This document shows, piece after piece, positions 15,396 to 23,853 of a stretch of 42,788 nt of DNA (within the stretch, counting starts at the first letter, position 1; every line of letters begins with the position of its first letter). Source of the stretch: JBBRCX01 sp038204465 (GTDB lineage Bacteria > Planctomycetota > Phycisphaerae > Tepidisphaerales > Tepidisphaeraceae). A program made the translations under genes and the position numbers. The notes beneath the pieces were generated by a model. The model was not told the origin of the DNA. It saw only the letters and a list, made by a program, of their open reading frames with translations, and did no database searches. The DNA lies in contig JBBRCX010000036.1 in NCBI GenBank assembly GCA_038204465.1, positions 1 through 42,788 on the forward strand, read 5' to 3'.

Positions 15396-17161
15396 GCGAC
15401 CTCCTTGCGGCTTACGTCGGCATCCGCGGGCGGCGCGACGAGCGTCCGATCTTCGTCTTCGTTCTGCGTCACCCGCAGGACCTCTTCGAGGCTGCTGCGC
15501 CCTTCCAGCGCCAGTTGCACCGCTTCCTCACGGAGCGTGCGCCCGCCTTCCTTGCGGAACTGGGCGCGAAGCTCGTGCGTCGGCAGGCCCTTGTGAACCA
15601 TCCGCCGCAGCTCCGCGGTAACTTCCATCACTTCGTAGACGCCGAAGCGCCCCTGAAAGCCGCTGTCGTGGCATTGTGGGCAGCCGGCGCCCTTGCGGAA
15701 GGCGCGGGCGAGCTTGTCGGTCAGGCCGGCGTCGTGCAGCTCGCCTTCAGCGGGGTAGTACTTCGTCGCGCAGGCCTGGCAGATGCTGCGCGCCAGCCGC
15801 TGCGCCACCGCGCCGTTGAGGGCGCTGGAAAGCAGATATGGCTCGATGTTCATGTCCAATAGCCGGGCCACCGCGCCGGGGGCATCGTTGGTGTGCAGCG
15901 TTGCCAGCACCAGGTGGCCCGTCAGCGCGGCCTGCACCGCGACGCGGGCCGTCTCCTCATCGCGGATTTCGCCGACCATGATTACGTCAGGATCCTGGCG
16001 GAGAATGCTTCGCAGCGCCCGCGCGAAGGTGAGCCCGACCGATTCGTGCACGTGCGTCTGGTTGATCAGATCCAGCTGGTATTCAACGGGATCTTCGATG
16101 GTAACGATATTCAGCTCGGGGCTGCGGATCAGGTCGAGCGCGGAGTAGAGCGTCGTCGTCTTGCCGCTGCCGGTCGGCCCGGTCACCAGCACCAGCCCGT
16201 GCGGCTGGTGGAGCATCCGCTGAAACGACTGCAGCGCGTCGGTGCGGAAGCCGAGGTCCTCCATCCGGACGCGCAGGTTCGCCTTGTCCAGAACGCGGAC
16301 CACCAGCTTCTCGCCGAGCAGGGTAGGCATGCTGGAGACGCGCAAATCGATCTCGCGGCCTTCCGCGACGATGTGCACGCGCCCCTCCTGCGGCAGGCGC
16401 TTCTCGGCGATGTCCATCTTTCCAATGACTTTCACGCGCGACACGATCGCCGCGTGCATGCCCGGGGGCGGCTTCATCAGGTCGCGCAGCACGCCGTCGA
16501 TCCGGTAGCGCACGCGCGTGCCTTTCTTGTCCGGCTCGATGTGGATGTCGCTCGCCTTGTCGCGCACGGCGGTAAGCAGCGCGACGTTCACCAGGTTGAC
16601 GATCGGGCTGCCGGCGATCATCTGGTCGATCTCGGTGACCGGGCCCTCGTCGACCGACTCGCGCTCGACCACTTCGACTTCGGAGTCCGCCAGCGAGGTA
16701 AGGAACGCGTTGACGTTCGTCTCGCCGTGGGCGTATTTCTTCACGAACTCGCGGACGTTCGATTCCAGGGCCAGCACGGTGCGGATCTTGCACCCGGTCA
16801 GCTGCTGGAGGCGGTCGATCTTGGGCAGCGACTGCGGCTCGGTCATCGCGACCGTCAGCGTGCCGCGCACCTTGAACATCGGAATCGCCAGGAGCCGCTC
16901 CGCCTCCTCGGCCCCGAGGAGCTTGAGCAGCGCCGGGTCGATCAGTCCGTGGCGCAGCAGGCATCCTTTGACGCCCAGGCAGCGCCCGAGCAACTGCACC
17001 AGGGCCGGGCCGGTAATCACGCCCTGCTCGATGAGCAACTCGCCCAGCATCCGCCCGGTGGCCTTCTGCTCGGCCAGCGCCTTGTTGAGCTGCTCGGGCG
17101 AGAGAATGCCCTCCTGCAGCAGGGCCTCGCCGATGCGAAGTTTTTTGGGCTGGGCGGTCAC
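15392..17161 (-). CDS. pilB: PilB/GspE-type assembly ATPase with MshEN domain
   Basis: This hexameric ATPase powers pilus extension or type II secretion. The 589-residue protein has an N-terminal MshEN region: RIGEALLQEGILSPEQLNKALAEQ-type first copy at 9-32 and a second, GRMLGELLIEQGV, near 36-48. Then come the ATPase core with Walker A GPTGSGKT (328-335), the Asp box TIEDPVE, Walker B DPDVIMVGEIRD (390-401), a His box (TGHLVLATLHTND), and a zinc-binding set Cys461, Cys464, Cys494 and Cys497. MshEN domains bind cyclic di-GMP in characterised members, and the first copy here keeps the key pattern, so c-di-GMP control is plausible. It overlaps both STAS and PilC genes by four bases. The name gspE would fit equally well. 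Confidence 0.93.
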   Translation of the reverse strand: MTAQPKKLRIGEALLQEGILSPEQLNKALAEQKATGRMLGELLIEQGVITGPALVQLLGRCLGVKGCLLRHGLIDPALLKLLGAEEAERLLAIPMFKVRGTLTVAMTEPQSLPKIDRLQQLTGCKIRTVLALESNVREFVKKYAHGETNVNAFLTSLADSEVEVVERESVDEGPVTEIDQMIAGSPIVNLVNVALLTAVRDKASDIHIEPDKKGTRVRYRIDGVLRDLMKPPPGMHAAIVSRVKVIGKMDIAEKRLPQEGRVHIVAEGREIDLRVSSMPTLLGEKLVVRVLDKANLRVRMEDLGFRTDALQSFQRMLHQPHGLVLVTGPTGSGKTTTLYSALDLIRSPELNIVTIEDPVEYQLDLINQTHVHESVGLTFARALRSILRQDPDVIMVGEIRDEETARVAVQAALTGHLVLATLHTNDAPGAVARLLDMNIEPYLLSSALNGAVAQRLARSICQACATKYYPAEGELHDAGLTDKLARAFRKGAGCPQCHDSGFQGRFGVYEVMEVTAELRRMVHKGLPTHELRAQFRKEGGRTLREEAVQLALEGRSSLEEVLRVTQNEDEDRTLVAPPADADVSRKEVA

Positions 17162-17493
17162 AGGAAGCTCCTCACCGCGGCGTTGGTGTCTTCGAAATGG
17201 TCGAACATCGAGGAAAGGTCGGTGAGCTCCAGCACTTCGCGCACGGTCTTGTTCGCCGCGCAGAGCCGCAGCGCCTGACCGCTCTTGGCCAGCTCTTCGG
17301 TCACGTCAACCAGCGCTTCCAGGGCCGGGCTGTCGACGAAGGGGACGGCCGACATGTCGACCACGAAGCGCCCAAGGTTGGCGCCGACCGCCTGGATGAG
17401 CCGCTGCTTGAATGCGGGAACGTCGGCCTCGACGAGCGGGCCCTCGGGCTTGAGCACCGTAACGGCGCCTTGGCGTTGCTCGGTAATCTTCAT
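17158..17493 (-). CDS. STAS-domain protein (anti-sigma-factor antagonist-like)
   Basis: The 111-residue protein is a single STAS domain. Its features are an N-terminal strand, the GPL-EAD stretch, and VDMSAVPFVDSPALEALV (44-61), which contains the phosphorylatable loop with Ser55 in DSPALEAL. Such proteins bind a partner protein depending on phosphorylation, as SpoIIAA and RsbV do. No anti-sigma kinase of the RsbW type is adjacent; the upstream gene is a membrane histidine kinase with a different kinase fold. It overlaps the assembly ATPase gene by four bases and follows the kinase gene by 18, so it probably links a signal to pilus or secretion function. Confidence 0.87.
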   Translation of the reverse strand: MKITEQRQGAVTVLKPEGPLVEADVPAFKQRLIQAVGANLGRFVVDMSAVPFVDSPALEALVDVTEELAKSGQALRLCAANKTVREVLELTDLSSMFDHFEDTNAAVRSFL

Positions 17494-17511
17494 TGCGACT
17501 TCCGTTTCCCG

Positions 17512-19329
17512 TTAGGCGGCCTCCGCCACGACCGGAAGGACAAGCGTGAACCGGCTGCCTTCGTTGACCTGCGACTCGACGGTGATGTCCCCGCCGTGCA
17601 ACCGCGCCACCTCGCGGGCCAGCGTAAGACCCAGTCCTGTGCCGGTGATCTTCGCCACCCGCGGGTCCTTGGCGCGATAGAAACGCTCGAAGATCTTCTC
17701 CGCGTCCTCGGCGGAGATGCCGATGCCGGTGTCGCGCACCTCGACCGACAATTGCTTGCCGCTCACTTCGACGTTCACCGTCACCTGCCCGGCCTGCGGC
17801 GTGTATTTCAGCGCGTTGCCGATCAGGTTGTGCATCGCCAGCAGCATCTTGTCCCGGTCGCCCTTGACGTTGGGCAGCTTGGGCGGAAGGTTGAAGATCA
17901 GCTTGATCTGCTTCTCGGCCGCCTGCGGGCCGTAGTCGTTCTTGAGCTCCTCGAAGATCGTCTCGAGCCTCACGTCGTCCTGCCTCATCTTGAACGAGCC
18001 CGCTTCGATCTCGGCCACCGAGAGCATCTCGCCCACGATTCGCTCGAGGCGGCGGGTCTCGCCGTTGATCACGTTAAGGCAGTTGGCCCGCATGGCGGGG
18101 TCGTTCTCGCCCTCGTCGATCGCGGTCTCGACGTAGAGGCGGATGTTGGTGAGCGGCGTGCGCAATTCGTGGGTCGCCTGGGCGACGAAGGCGTGCCGCG
18201 CCTCCTCGGCCACGCGCTGCTGGGTGATGTCCTCGATCACGATCATGCCCGAAGCCGAGTCTTCACGGCGCACCGGGCGGACGCTGAAGCGCAGCACGCC
18301 GGCGTTGCCCTCGTCAGTGCGCTCGACGTCGACGACGGCTCGGCGGCGCGACGAGCCGTTCGAGATCTCGCGGATCGCCTGCAGCAGGTTCTCGACCTTG
18401 AGGAACTCCGTCAGGGCCTTGCCGGCCATGTCGTCGCGTTTCGCCTGGAGGAACGCGGCGGCGGCGCCGTTGGCGTAGGTGATGTTGCTCTTGTCGTCCA
18501 CGAGGATGAGGCCCTGGGACATGGCGTCGCATGCGGCGCTGAGATCGCCCTTGGGCTGGCCCCGCCGGCCCAGCGTCTCGCGGGCGCGCTCGCCGACACT
18601 CTGCTTGCGCAGCCGCTCGACTTCGGCGAGCAGTTGGTTCCAAGGCGAGGCTTCCGCGCCGAGCGCCGGGCTGACGCACAGCTCGGCGCTGACGGATGTC
18701 CCGCTCTCGATCGCCTGCAGCGCCTCGCGAATGGCGCCGATCGCGCGCAGCTTGGCGCGGATGCGGCGGTAGACGATCAACAACGCCAGCAGCGCCGCGG
18801 CCCCGGTGGCGCAGACGCCCGCTTGCGCTTCCCAGTAGCGCCAGAGCGGCTGGGTCAGGTTGGCCGTAATCTCCAGGGCGGCGCTGCCGTGGCCGCTGAT
18901 GTTGATCGGATAGCTGACGGCAAGTATGCCCGGCCCGGGCGCGGAGGAGTCATCGGCCGTCCGTCGGCGGTCCCACCTCGCGGGAAGGTTCTGGACGTTG
19001 ATTTGCAATGGCTCCGCCGCCGCGAGGACCTGCCCGTCAGCGAGCACGACGCGGCATTGCGTCAAGCCATAGAAACGCCCGACATCTGCGATAAGACGCC
19101 GAGTGGCGGACAGCTCGTTTGCCGACAGCAGCGGCTCCACGCTCTGCACCAGAAGCACCGCCGCCGTCCTGATCTGCGCTTCGCGGCCAGCCTGCGCCGC
19201 GTCGCGCTGCGTATGCATGGCCCAGGCCGCGCTGGCGGCCATCACCGCAAGCAGGATCGCCGCCAGAGCGATACCGCTGGATGCGACGATGGATTCCCCG
19301 CGGATGAGCAGCCGGTAGCGATTAATCAT
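17512..19329 (-). CDS. Membrane sensor histidine kinase with PAS domain
   Basis: This 605-residue kinase has a membrane helix at about 15-37, an extracytoplasmic sensing region, a second helix at about 173-188, a HAMP-like linker, a PAS domain (about 263-372) and the HisKA/HATPase core. The phosphoacceptor is His387 (HELRTP); the N box is NLIGNALKYTP (501-511), the G1 box DTGIGIS (533-539) and the G2 box GTGLGL (563-568). I chose ATG 19329, just before the first membrane helix; longer in-frame starts at 19410 and 19527 exist, the last overlapping the dus start. No response regulator is adjacent: the next gene encodes a STAS protein and the following ones the pilus machine. It is divergent from dus. 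Confidence 0.9.
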   Translation of the reverse strand: MINRYRLLIRGESIVASSGIALAAILLAVMAASAAWAMHTQRDAAQAGREAQIRTAAVLLVQSVEPLLSANELSATRRLIADVGRFYGLTQCRVVLADGQVLAAAEPLQINVQNLPARWDRRRTADDSSAPGPGILAVSYPINISGHGSAALEITANLTQPLWRYWEAQAGVCATGAAALLALLIVYRRIRAKLRAIGAIREALQAIESGTSVSAELCVSPALGAEASPWNQLLAEVERLRKQSVGERARETLGRRGQPKGDLSAACDAMSQGLILVDDKSNITYANGAAAAFLQAKRDDMAGKALTEFLKVENLLQAIREISNGSSRRRAVVDVERTDEGNAGVLRFSVRPVRREDSASGMIVIEDITQQRVAEEARHAFVAQATHELRTPLTNIRLYVETAIDEGENDPAMRANCLNVINGETRRLERIVGEMLSVAEIEAGSFKMRQDDVRLETIFEELKNDYGPQAAEKQIKLIFNLPPKLPNVKGDRDKMLLAMHNLIGNALKYTPQAGQVTVNVEVSGKQLSVEVRDTGIGISAEDAEKIFERFYRAKDPRVAKITGTGLGLTLAREVARLHGGDITVESQVNEGSRFTLVLPVVAEAA

Positions 19330-19519
19330 GATTCGACTCAGGCTTGCCGCTCCAACAGCGGCGCCGGGAACATCTCGGCGCGTGGAGACACAGTTAAACC
19401 TATCGGTCATACGGCCGCCCACTTGACCTGGGAGAGTTGTAGCGGGTGTGACGGCTCTTAAACGCGTGCCGGCCCACGTGTCGAACCCATCGCGCCGCGG
19501 TAACATACGTCCGATATCC

Positions 19520-20587
19520 ATGCGCATCGGTCCGATCGAAACCCGACTCCCGTTTTGCCAGGCGGGACTGGCCGGCTACAGCGACCGCGCCATGCGCCTG
19601 GTCGCGCGGCGGCGAGGCTGTCCGTACGCGGTCACCGAAGCGTTATTGGACGTGATCCTGCTGAACGGCGGCGAAGGACTGCGCAAATCGATCGACCTGA
19701 GCGATGAGGACCATCCGGTCTGCGGGCAATTGATGGGGAGTGAGCCGGACACGATGGCGAAAGGGGCCGTGATTCTTCACCGCGCCGGCTACGACGTGAT
19801 CGACCTGAACTTCGCGTGCCCGGTGAAGAAGATCAAAAACAAGGCGCGCGGCGGACACATGCTAATGGACGTCGAGCGCGCGGTGTCGATCGTGAAGGCG
19901 GTCCGCGATGCGCTGCCGCCCGAGGTTCCGACCACGGTCAAGCTCCGGCGCGGCTTCGACGACTCGTGCGAATCGGAAGACCGTTTCTTCCAGATCATCG
20001 AGGCGATCTGGGAATACGGCTACGCCGCCGTCTGCGTGCATGGGCGCACGGTGGCGCAGAAATACGTTGGTCCCAGCCGCTGGCAGTTCTTGAAGGGGTT
20101 GAAGGAGAGGTACCCGGGCCAGACTATTCTCGGCAGCGGCGATGTTTTCACCGCGCAGGACGCGGTCCGGATTCTCGCGGAGACGGGCGTCGACGGCGCG
20201 TGGATCGCGCGCGGCGCCATTGGAAACCCGTGGATCTTCAATCATGCCGCCGCGCTGCTTGGCGGCGCCGATGCCCAATCACTGCTGCCGCCTTCGATCG
20301 CCGAGCAGCGCGAGGCGCTCGCGGAGCATTTCGACCTGGCGGTGCAGATCCACGGCGAGCAGACGGCGGGGCGGCGCATGCGCAAGATGGGGATCAAGTA
20401 CTCGCGCTTCCATCCGATGGCCGTGCAGGTGAAGGCCGCCTTCATCGCCATCAGCAGCATGCGCGATTGGCGCCGCGTGCTTGACGCGTGGTACGACGGG
20501 GACGGCCCCGGCGTATGGCCTGACGCGCGGGCAGCGGACGAAGTGAACACCGACGCCGATCTGCAGAGTTGTGAAGCGATCGCCTGA
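19520..20587 (+). CDS. dus: tRNA-dihydrouridine synthase (DusB-like)
   Basis: Dus enzymes reduce specific uridines in the tRNA D-loop with FMN and NADPH. The 355-residue protein keeps the FMN-barrel start (PFCQAGLAGYSDRAMR, 11-26), the catalytic cysteine in NFACPVKKI (Cys100), the following GGHMLMD loop, the KLRRGFDD block, the VCVHGRT motif, and GSGDVFTAQDA with the barrel-end GNPWIF. I chose ATG 19520, which fits the conserved N-terminus; the in-frame ATG at 19448 would add 24 unconserved residues. Which uridine is modified cannot be told. It is divergent from the histidine kinase gene and followed closely by a small gene. Confidence 0.92.
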   Translation: MRIGPIETRLPFCQAGLAGYSDRAMRLVARRRGCPYAVTEALLDVILLNGGEGLRKSIDLSDEDHPVCGQLMGSEPDTMAKGAVILHRAGYDVIDLNFACPVKKIKNKARGGHMLMDVERAVSIVKAVRDALPPEVPTTVKLRRGFDDSCESEDRFFQIIEAIWEYGYAAVCVHGRTVAQKYVGPSRWQFLKGLKERYPGQTILGSGDVFTAQDAVRILAETGVDGAWIARGAIGNPWIFNHAAALLGGADAQSLLPPSIAEQREALAEHFDLAVQIHGEQTAGRRMRKMGIKYSRFHPMAVQVKAAFIAISSMRDWRRVLDAWYDGDGPGVWPDARAADEVNTDADLQSCEAIA

Positions 20588-20593
20588 AGCCGC

Positions 20594-20863
20594 ATGCATT
20601 CCCGCACGCCACCCCGCAACCGGCTCGCCAAGGTCCTGCCTGAGGAGTGGCGCACCTATCTGGTCGAGCGCGGCGTGCCCAGGCGGAAATACACCGCAGT
20701 TGTCTGCGCCACGCTCACGAGCGGGAGGGTGATCGACGAATTGATTGTCGAAGAGGGTTGGATCGTCGCGCTGGACAAGAGCGGCCTGGCGGGGCGGTTC
20801 GAGCAGCGGATCGATTTCGACCCGCGAACGATTAGTTCGATCCAGATCGTGCAGGTTGCTTGA
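20594..20863 (+). CDS. Small conserved-looking protein of unknown function
   Basis: I do not recognise this 89-residue protein. It is basic in its first third (Arg/Lys-rich, RNRLAKVLPEEW), with a hydrophobic central strand pattern (YTAVVCATLTSG.VIDELIVEEGWIVAL) and a C-terminal beta-like segment. There is no signal peptide or membrane helix. The pattern of short alternating strands suggests a compact beta-barrel or SH3-like fold, but no family motif is visible. Its ATG lies six bases after the dus stop, so co-transcription with dus is likely, and a role in RNA metabolism would be a guess. It converges with the basic protein gene, leaving only nine bases between the stops. Confidence 0.6.
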   Translation: MHSRTPPRNRLAKVLPEEWRTYLVERGVPRRKYTAVVCATLTSGRVIDELIVEEGWIVALDKSGLAGRFEQRIDFDPRTISSIQIVQVA

Positions 20864-20872
20864 GCCGGGATG

Positions 20873-21289
20873 TCACCCGCCGCCGGTGCGCCGGGGGACG
20901 CTGGAACGACTCACGTCGGCGCCGAAGGTCTGGTTGCGGCGGACCTGCGGGCCGCCGCCGAACGGAACGTGCGACTTCTTCTGGTTTTGCGAATTCCCCA
21001 GCAGGTTGCCGAGTCCCTGTGACCCGGGCTTGGATAAGCCCTGCTTCATTTGCTTGAACGCCGAGCTTTCCCTGCGCGTGGGGTCCGGCGCGGCGCCGGC
21101 ACCCGCATCCGCGGGCGGCTCGATGGCGCGCTGGGCGATCATCTTCGCCGCCGCCTCGGCGGCCAGATTGGTATCGACGTGCGGCATCGAATGCTGGCCC
21201 GGGCCCGCCGCTTTAGCGGTCTTCCTGGGCGCGGCTTTCTTCGAAGCAGGGGCGTGTGCGGATTCCGATTGTTTCTTCGCTTTTGCCAT
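20873..21289 (-). CDS. Basic, low-complexity protein of unknown function
   Basis: The 138-residue product is strongly basic. The first 30 residues are Lys/Ala-rich (AKAKKQ, SKKAAPRKTAKAAG), similar in composition to histone H1-like tails. The middle has one short helix (NLAAEAAAKMIAQRAIE, about 41-57), and the last third is Gly/Gln/Ser/Arg-rich and probably disordered. A nucleic-acid-binding role is suggested by composition only. It lies between prfA (same strand, 56 bases upstream) and the small gene at 20594. The codon pattern looks coding, with G/C in third positions, but I cannot exclude a spurious reading frame. Confidence 0.5.
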   Translation of the reverse strand: MAKAKKQSESAHAPASKKAAPRKTAKAAGPGQHSMPHVDTNLAAEAAAKMIAQRAIEPPADAGAGAAPDPTRRESSAFKQMKQGLSKPGSQGLGNLLGNSQNQKKSHVPFGGGPQVRRNQTFGADVSRSSVPRRTGGG

Positions 21290-21345
21290 GGTGAATTTCC
21301 TCGCCCCGGGATTCTACGCGCAACCCGCCGCGGCACCAAGCCGGC

Positions 21346-22455
21346 TCACAGTTCTTCCAGGCGCTGCTGCTTGTCCAACTCGAGGAGCGCTTCGATCAGC
21401 GGATCGAGGTTGCCCTGCAGGATCGAATCGAGATTGAAGTTCTTCTCGCCCCCGCCTTCGCCTCCGAGGCGGTGGTCGGTGCAGCGGTTTTGCGGGAAGT
21501 TGTAGGTCCGGATGCGCTGCGAGCGGTCGCCGCTGCCCATCATGGATCGCCGCGCGCTGGTGACGGCGGCGTGCTGTTTCGCCTGCTCGCGCTCATAGAG
21601 CGTCGCCCGCAATAGGGCCCACGCCCTCTCCTTGTTCTGCGTCTGGCTCTTGTGCTCGGTCATCTTGAACTGGATGCCGCTGGGCTTGTGCAGGATGCGC
21701 CAGCCGGTCTCGACCTTGTTCACGTTCTGCCCGCCCGGCCCGCCTCCGCGGCAGCCGAATTCCTCGACGTCTTTGGGGTTGATGTCGATCTTCACATCCG
21801 GCAGTTCCGGAAGGACCGCGACGGTCGCCGCCGAGGTATGGATGCGCCCCTGGGCCTCGGTCTCCGGGACGCGCTGCACGCGATGCCCGCCGCCTTCGAA
21901 GCGGAGGTGGCGATACGCGCCGTGGCCTTTGACGTTGATGATCACTTCCTTGAAGCCCCCTCGCTCGCTGGTGGAGAAGTCGTTGACGTCGAAGCGCCAG
22001 CCCTTCATCTCGCAGTGCCGCCGGTACATCTCGAAGAGATCGCGCACGAACAGCGCCGCCTCCTCGCCCCCGGTGCCGGCGCGCAGCTCCATGAAGAAGG
22101 AGGTGACGGAGTTGTCCTCGGCGGCCAGAAACTCATCCTTGAGCGCCTCCAGCATCGCGTCCGCCCTGGCCCGCGCCTCGGGCAGCTCGGCCAGCGCCAT
22201 CTCGGCCATCTCCGGCTCCGACTTGTTCTGTGCCATCTCCTTCAGCCCGTCGGCGGCTTCCTGCGCCTGCCGGTAGTCGCGGTAGCGCTGCACGACGGGT
22301 TCGAGCTGGCCCTTCTCCTTGCTGATGGCGATGAGCTTTGGGGAATTGCTCAGGGTGGCTGGGTCGTTCAAGGATGCTTCCAGCTCGTTGAAACGTCCAA
22401 GCATCTCATCCAGCTTGCGGATCAGCGGCGGGGCTTGTTTGGTCGTGTCGGACAT
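21346..22455 (-). CDS. prfA: Peptide chain release factor 1
   Basis: RF1 reads UAA and UAG stop codons and triggers peptide release. The 369-residue protein has an N-terminal helical domain, the RAGTGGEEA stretch (125-133), the stop-codon reading tripeptide of the PxT type (Pro197-Glu198-Thr199, in RVPETEAQGRIHTS), and the GGQ motif at 241-243. The PxT motif and the QGRIHTSAATVAV block identify RF1 and not RF2. The flanks of GGQ read RGGGPGGQNVNKVET, which differ from the usual RSSGAGGQHVN of enterobacterial RF1 and look more like ArfB/ICT1-type GGQ loops. The ORF track of motifs is otherwise complete. No methyltransferase gene prmC follows. Confidence 0.94.
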   Translation of the reverse strand: MSDTTKQAPPLIRKLDEMLGRFNELEASLNDPATLSNSPKLIAISKEKGQLEPVVQRYRDYRQAQEAADGLKEMAQNKSEPEMAEMALAELPEARARADAMLEALKDEFLAAEDNSVTSFFMELRAGTGGEEAALFVRDLFEMYRRHCEMKGWRFDVNDFSTSERGGFKEVIINVKGHGAYRHLRFEGGGHRVQRVPETEAQGRIHTSAATVAVLPELPDVKIDINPKDVEEFGCRGGGPGGQNVNKVETGWRILHKPSGIQFKMTEHKSQTQNKERAWALLRATLYEREQAKQHAAVTSARRSMMGSGDRSQRIRTYNFPQNRCTDHRLGGEGGGEKNFNLDSILQGNLDPLIEALLELDKQQRLEEL

Positions 22456-23154
22456 GACGGCTCTCGGGGTGCGGGGTTGCGACTGCTGGGAACAAACGAC
22501 GGCGCTGGGCCGTGCAGCTAACGGTTGGGGAGGAAGGGCGAGAGCATCATCTGATGATAGTCACGAGGCGGGGCGATTCAACGTGGGTGGGAGAGGGAGG
22601 AAAGGTTGCGCATTGAATACGGTTCACCACGAAGGGCGCGAAGAGCGCGAAGTCAGAGAAATGCATCTTGCCATTGCTTGCCTGGTTCATGTCAGCGGGC
22701 GCGAACTCTGCATTGACCTGAGACCTGAGCTTCCGCGCAAGAAAATGGGCGGGAGGTGCCACAGGAGGGGGGGGAACCTGCGGCGGGGAAACTCCCGCCC
22801 GAGCACCAGAATAGCTGCGCTCTTGATCGCAAAGCAACATGGAAAGGTGTCAGTATCTTGCGCAAAGCCGTAAGCATTTTCGGAAGCGCTTTGGCCGCCG
22901 AGTGCGGAACTCGCTCTCCCGCTATGTGGCCGCTTCCGTTAGCATCAAGCGTGCCGATGCTCTTTTAGAATTCAGTGTGAGCGATTGTGTCAGGAAGAGG
23001 CGGTTACGTTCAAGGGGAGGGGCCGCCTCTTTCTCTTGAAACGCTGCAGCACGCCAGCCGGACTATCCGATTCGGACCGCCGATGGTAAAGCCGAACGTG
23101 AAACCATTCGCGTACCGCCCGCCACGCCATGACCAACGGCAAGTAGTGTAGAAG
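22456..23154. other. Long intergenic region with inverted repeats, no clear gene
   Basis: About 700 bases upstream of prfA and of the FkbM-like gene hold no convincing gene; short open frames here have no recognisable motif. Two inverted repeats stand out: GGGCGGGAG/CTCCCGCCC (22747-22755 with 22792-22800, 36-base loop) and AAGAGGCGG/CCGCCTCTT (22995-23003 with 23023-23031, 19-base loop, followed by TCTCTTG). At 22623-22655 there is a CACCACGAAGGGCGCGAAGA-type stretch with internal GCGCGAAG repeats, resembling short dispersed repeats I have seen in many bacterial genomes. Any untranslated RNA here is unproven. Confidence 0.4.
22995..23038 (+). terminator. Possible terminator-like hairpin
   Basis: A perfect 9-base-pair stem (22995-23003 with 23023-23031) with a 19-base loop is followed by TCTCTTG. 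No gene ends just before it, and the loop is long, so it may instead be a structural element of the intergenic region. Confidence 0.25.
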
Positions 23155-23841
23155 ATGCCGAACCCGCTGGGACAAGAGATGCCGTCCCCTCTCTCATACA
23201 GCCAGCATGGCCAGGACCGTTACGTGATCGATACGGTCTTCGGCGGGAAGCGCGGCGGATTTTTCGTGGAAGCGGGCGCCGGCGACGGGCTGTGGATCTC
23301 CAACACGCTACTGCTGGAACGCGAATACGGCTGGACGGGAATCCTCATTGAGCCGACCAGCGCTTTTGAGCGGCTGCGGCAAAACCGTGCGGGCGCGATC
23401 TGCGAGCGCGCATGTCTCGCGAGCGAGCGCAAGCCCGTGGTATTGCTCGAAGTGCTGGACCGAGGGCAGGCGAAGATGTCGGCCAGGGCGGCCGACAATC
23501 TGCTCTTGTCGAAGACGTTCAACCTCGACGCGGCGGTGGGAAAGGTGAGCCTGGCCCCGTGGAGCACCGCGCGCGGCTATTACAAGGTAGAAGCGGTGCC
23601 GCTGCAGGAACTGTTGCGAAAGCACAATGCGCCGAAGCTAATCGATTATTTCAGCCTCGACGTCGAAGGCTTTGAGGAGGAGGTCCTGAGGAACTTTGCC
23701 TTCGACGAATTCGGCTTTGGCTGCATCGGGATCGAAAAGCCGTCTGAGTTCCTGCATCGACTCCTCGTGGAGCACGGCTACGTCCTGCAGCACCGCGCGG
23801 TTCAGGATTGCTTCTATCTCCCCGCAAGTCCGCCGCCGTAA
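23155..23841 (+). CDS. FkbM-family methyltransferase
   Basis: The 228-residue protein looks like an SAM-dependent methyltransferase of the FkbM type. The SAM-binding motif I is FFVEAGAGDGLWISNT (about 37-52), followed by an acidic strand end (GILIEP, 62-67), and DYFSLDVEGFEEEVLRNF (about 162-179), which is the diagnostic FkbM block. Members O-methylate sugars or polyketide parts, and often lie in surface polysaccharide loci, but no glycosyltransferase is near here. In-frame ATG codons at 23155 and 23179 are both possible starts. The gene converges with a PhyH gene, leaving 12 bases between stops. Confidence 0.82.
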   Translation: MPNPLGQEMPSPLSYSQHGQDRYVIDTVFGGKRGGFFVEAGAGDGLWISNTLLLEREYGWTGILIEPTSAFERLRQNRAGAICERACLASERKPVVLLEVLDRGQAKMSARAADNLLLSKTFNLDAAVGKVSLAPWSTARGYYKVEAVPLQELLRKHNAPKLIDYFSLDVEGFEEEVLRNFAFDEFGFGCIGIEKPSEFLHRLLVEHGYVLQHRAVQDCFYLPASPPP

Positions 23842-23853
23842 AGCAGGGGTTAG

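Noticed and set aside
15893..17278. Long frame opposite the assembly ATPase
   Set aside because: Antisense to Walker motifs and MshEN domain; no independent evidence.
17197..19461. 754-codon open frame opposite the histidine kinase and STAS genes
   Set aside because: The minus-strand genes have complete functional motifs; this frame has Arg/His/Asp-rich shadow composition.
22547..22840. Short minus-strand frame in the prfA-FkbM gap
   Set aside because: No ribosome-binding site, no motif and irregular codon use.
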